This document shows, in pieces, positions 6,197 to 6,948 of a stretch of 6,948 nt of DNA (positions are counted from its first letter, which is position 1; every line of letters starts with the position of its first letter). Under the pieces are notes generated by a model. It made no database searches. It saw only the letters and a program-made list of their open reading frames with translations, and was not told where the DNA came from. A program made the translations under genes and the position numbers. The stretch covers positions 1 through 6,948 of the forward strand of contig JACMOF010000241.1 in assembly GCA_014378155.1 (NCBI GenBank), read 5' to 3'. This stretch comes from Caulobacter sp. GTDB lineage: Bacteria; Pseudomonadota; Alphaproteobacteria; Caulobacterales; Caulobacteraceae.

Positions 6197-6304
6197 CTAG
6201 AGCATTTTTCGAGCGAAGTTGTTCCGGTTCGCGTGAAGAACAATGCGTCAAAACAAAAGATTAGAGCTCACGGTCTGACGCAGTCAGGTCGGGAAATGCT
6301 CTAG
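6197..6304 (+). repeat. 108-bp interspersed repeat, copy B (MITE-like)
   Basis: The second copy of the element at 1891-1998, same orientation and length, with four substitutions. The 11-bp terminal inverted repeats CTAGAGCATTT / AAATGCTCTAG are intact. In this copy the right-hand hairpin is CTGAC-GCA-GTCAG because position 78 is T, which changes the outer C-G pair to a possible G-U pair in RNA. The long left-hand arm has one mismatch where copy A pairs fully. The last four bases, CTAG at 6301-6304, read on the minus strand, supply the TAG stop of the kinase gene, so the element abuts the end of that coding region. Confidence 0.9.
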
Positions 6305-6948
6305 CGGATAACCCGCGCGCCCTTGCCCTTCATCACGGCCTCGACCTCCGCTTGGCGCACCATCGAGGTGTCGCCAGGCGTGGTCATGGCCAGGGCGCCG
6401 TGGGCCGCGCCGTACTCGACGGCGGCCTGGGGGCCCTTGCCTTCCATGAAGCCGAACGCGAGACCCGAGGCGAAGCCGTCGCCGCCGCCAACACGGTCAT
6501 AGATCTCGAGGTTCTCGCGCATCATCGACGCATAGAACTCGCCGCCGGCATAGAGGATCGCCGACCAGTCGTTGACCGAGGCGGTCTTGGCGTTGCGCAG
6601 CGTGGTGGCGGCGACCTTGAAGTTCGGGAACTCCTTCACCGCCGTCTGGATCATCTTCTTGAAGTTGGCCGGATCGATCGAGCTGATGTGCTCGTCCAGG
6701 CCTTCGACTTCAAAGCCCAGGCAGGCGGTGAAGTCTTCTTCGTTGCCGATCATCACGTCGACATATTTGGCGATGTGGCGGTTGACCTTCTGGGCCCCTT
6801 CCTTGCCGCCCTGCGACTTCCACAGGCTGGCGCGGTAGTTCAGGTCGTAGGAGATCACGGTGCCGTACTTGCGGGCCACTTCGACCGCTTCGATCACGGC
6901 TTCGGCGGTGTTGCTGGACAGGGCCGCGAAGATGCCGCCGGTGTGGAA
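6301..6948 (-). CDS. kdgK: PfkB-family sugar kinase, probable 2-keto-3-deoxygluconate kinase (5' end beyond the right edge)
   Basis: 215 codons of the C-terminal part are present, open to the right edge, so the start is outside the window. Visible features are DLNYRASLWK and GNEEDF in the middle of the fold, ATTLRNAKTASVNDWSA, and the PfkB signature DRVGGGDGFASG, in which the aspartate after GGG is the catalytic base and the glycines form the anion hole. GAAHGALAMTTPGDTSM follows, typical of the KDG kinases I know, which phosphorylate 2-keto-3-deoxygluconate to KDPG for the Entner-Doudoroff pathway. A different sugar acid kinase of the same family remains possible. The stop codon TAG (6303-6301) lies in the edge of repeat copy B. 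The gene is probably unrelated in function to the polysaccharide genes and marks the edge of the locus. Confidence 0.85.
   Translation of the reverse strand, partial: FHTGGIFAALSSNTAEAVIEAVEVARKYGTVISYDLNYRASLWKSQGGKEGAQKVNRHIAKYVDVMIGNEEDFTACLGFEVEGLDEHISSIDPANFKKMIQTAVKEFPNFKVAATTLRNAKTASVNDWSAILYAGGEFYASMMRENLEIYDRVGGGDGFASGLAFGFMEGKGPQAAVEYGAAHGALAMTTPGDTSMVRQAEVEAVMKGKGARVIR

Larger units (their letters stand above)
5905..6300. other. 396-bp intergenic stretch between rfbF and the kinase
   Basis: This stretch holds, from left to right, the rfbF upstream region (with GAATC, a GANTC site, at 5927-5931), an inverted repeat at 5993-6018, an 8-bp palindrome AACGCGTT at 6046-6053, a minus-strand terminator hairpin at 6143-6171 and most of repeat copy B. 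The part from about 5905 to 6140 must contain the rfbF promoter; I see no convincing -35/-10 pair. The rfbF frame is open through here, but its translation has no family resemblance and looks non-coding. No tRNA or other RNA gene is recognisable. Confidence 0.6.

Noticed and set aside
5905..6243. 113-codon upstream extension of rfbF reaching into repeat B
   Set aside because: The residues resemble nothing in the cytidylyltransferase family, part lies in the repeat, and the ATG at 5904 gives a normal-length enzyme.
1..6948. CRISPR array, tRNA, rRNA or transposase gene
   Set aside because: No regularly spaced short repeats, cloverleaf-like sequence, rRNA segment or transposase motif was seen on either strand.

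Overview
The window looks like a surface-polysaccharide (O-antigen or capsule type) locus next to a central sugar-catabolism gene in a GC-rich alphaproteobacterium, most likely Caulobacter or a close relative. The taxonomic guess rests on the high GC content, the protein style and the pair of 108-bp interspersed repeats that begin CTAGAGCATTT. It is an inference; no rRNA or species marker is present.

Layout from left to right: (1) the N-terminal part of a family-2 glycosyltransferase (minus strand, running off the left edge); (2) rfbH/ddhC, the CDP-4-keto-6-deoxyglucose 3-dehydrase (minus), co-directional with the glycosyltransferase and 12 bp from it; (3) a 245-bp divergent control region with a perfect 16-bp palindrome and repeat copy A; (4) rfbG/ddhB, CDP-glucose 4,6-dehydratase (plus); (5) an extended SDR epimerase/reductase (minus), whose 3' end overlaps that of rfbG by 49 bp; (6) a divergent 128-bp intergenic region; (7) a short NeuB-type synthase without the usual C-terminal SAF domain (plus); (8) rfbF/ddhA, glucose-1-phosphate cytidylyltransferase (minus), convergent with the NeuB gene and 9 bp away; (9) a 396-bp intergenic stretch with a dyad, a minus-strand terminator and repeat copy B; (10) the C-terminal two thirds of a PfkB sugar kinase, probably KDG kinase (minus, running off the right edge).

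RfbF, RfbG and RfbH together form the known route glucose-1-P -> CDP-glucose -> CDP-4-keto-6-deoxyglucose -> CDP-4-keto-3,6-dideoxyglucose intermediate. The SDR between rfbG and neuB is the natural candidate for a terminal reductase or epimerase giving an abequose-, paratose- or tyvelose-like 3,6-dideoxyhexose. The flavin/iron-sulfur reductase partner of RfbH (RfbI/DdhD) is not in the window. The NeuB-like enzyme suggests that a nonulosonic-acid-like sugar is also made here. The glycosyltransferase would use one of these activated sugars. The pathway genes alternate in strand and do not form one operon.

I found no clearly new multi-gene system. The observations most worth a second look are the SAF-less NeuB inside a 3,6-dideoxyhexose cluster, the rfbH reading frame that continues upstream of its first standard start codon, and a repeat whose edge forms the stop codon of the kinase and separates that gene from its terminator.
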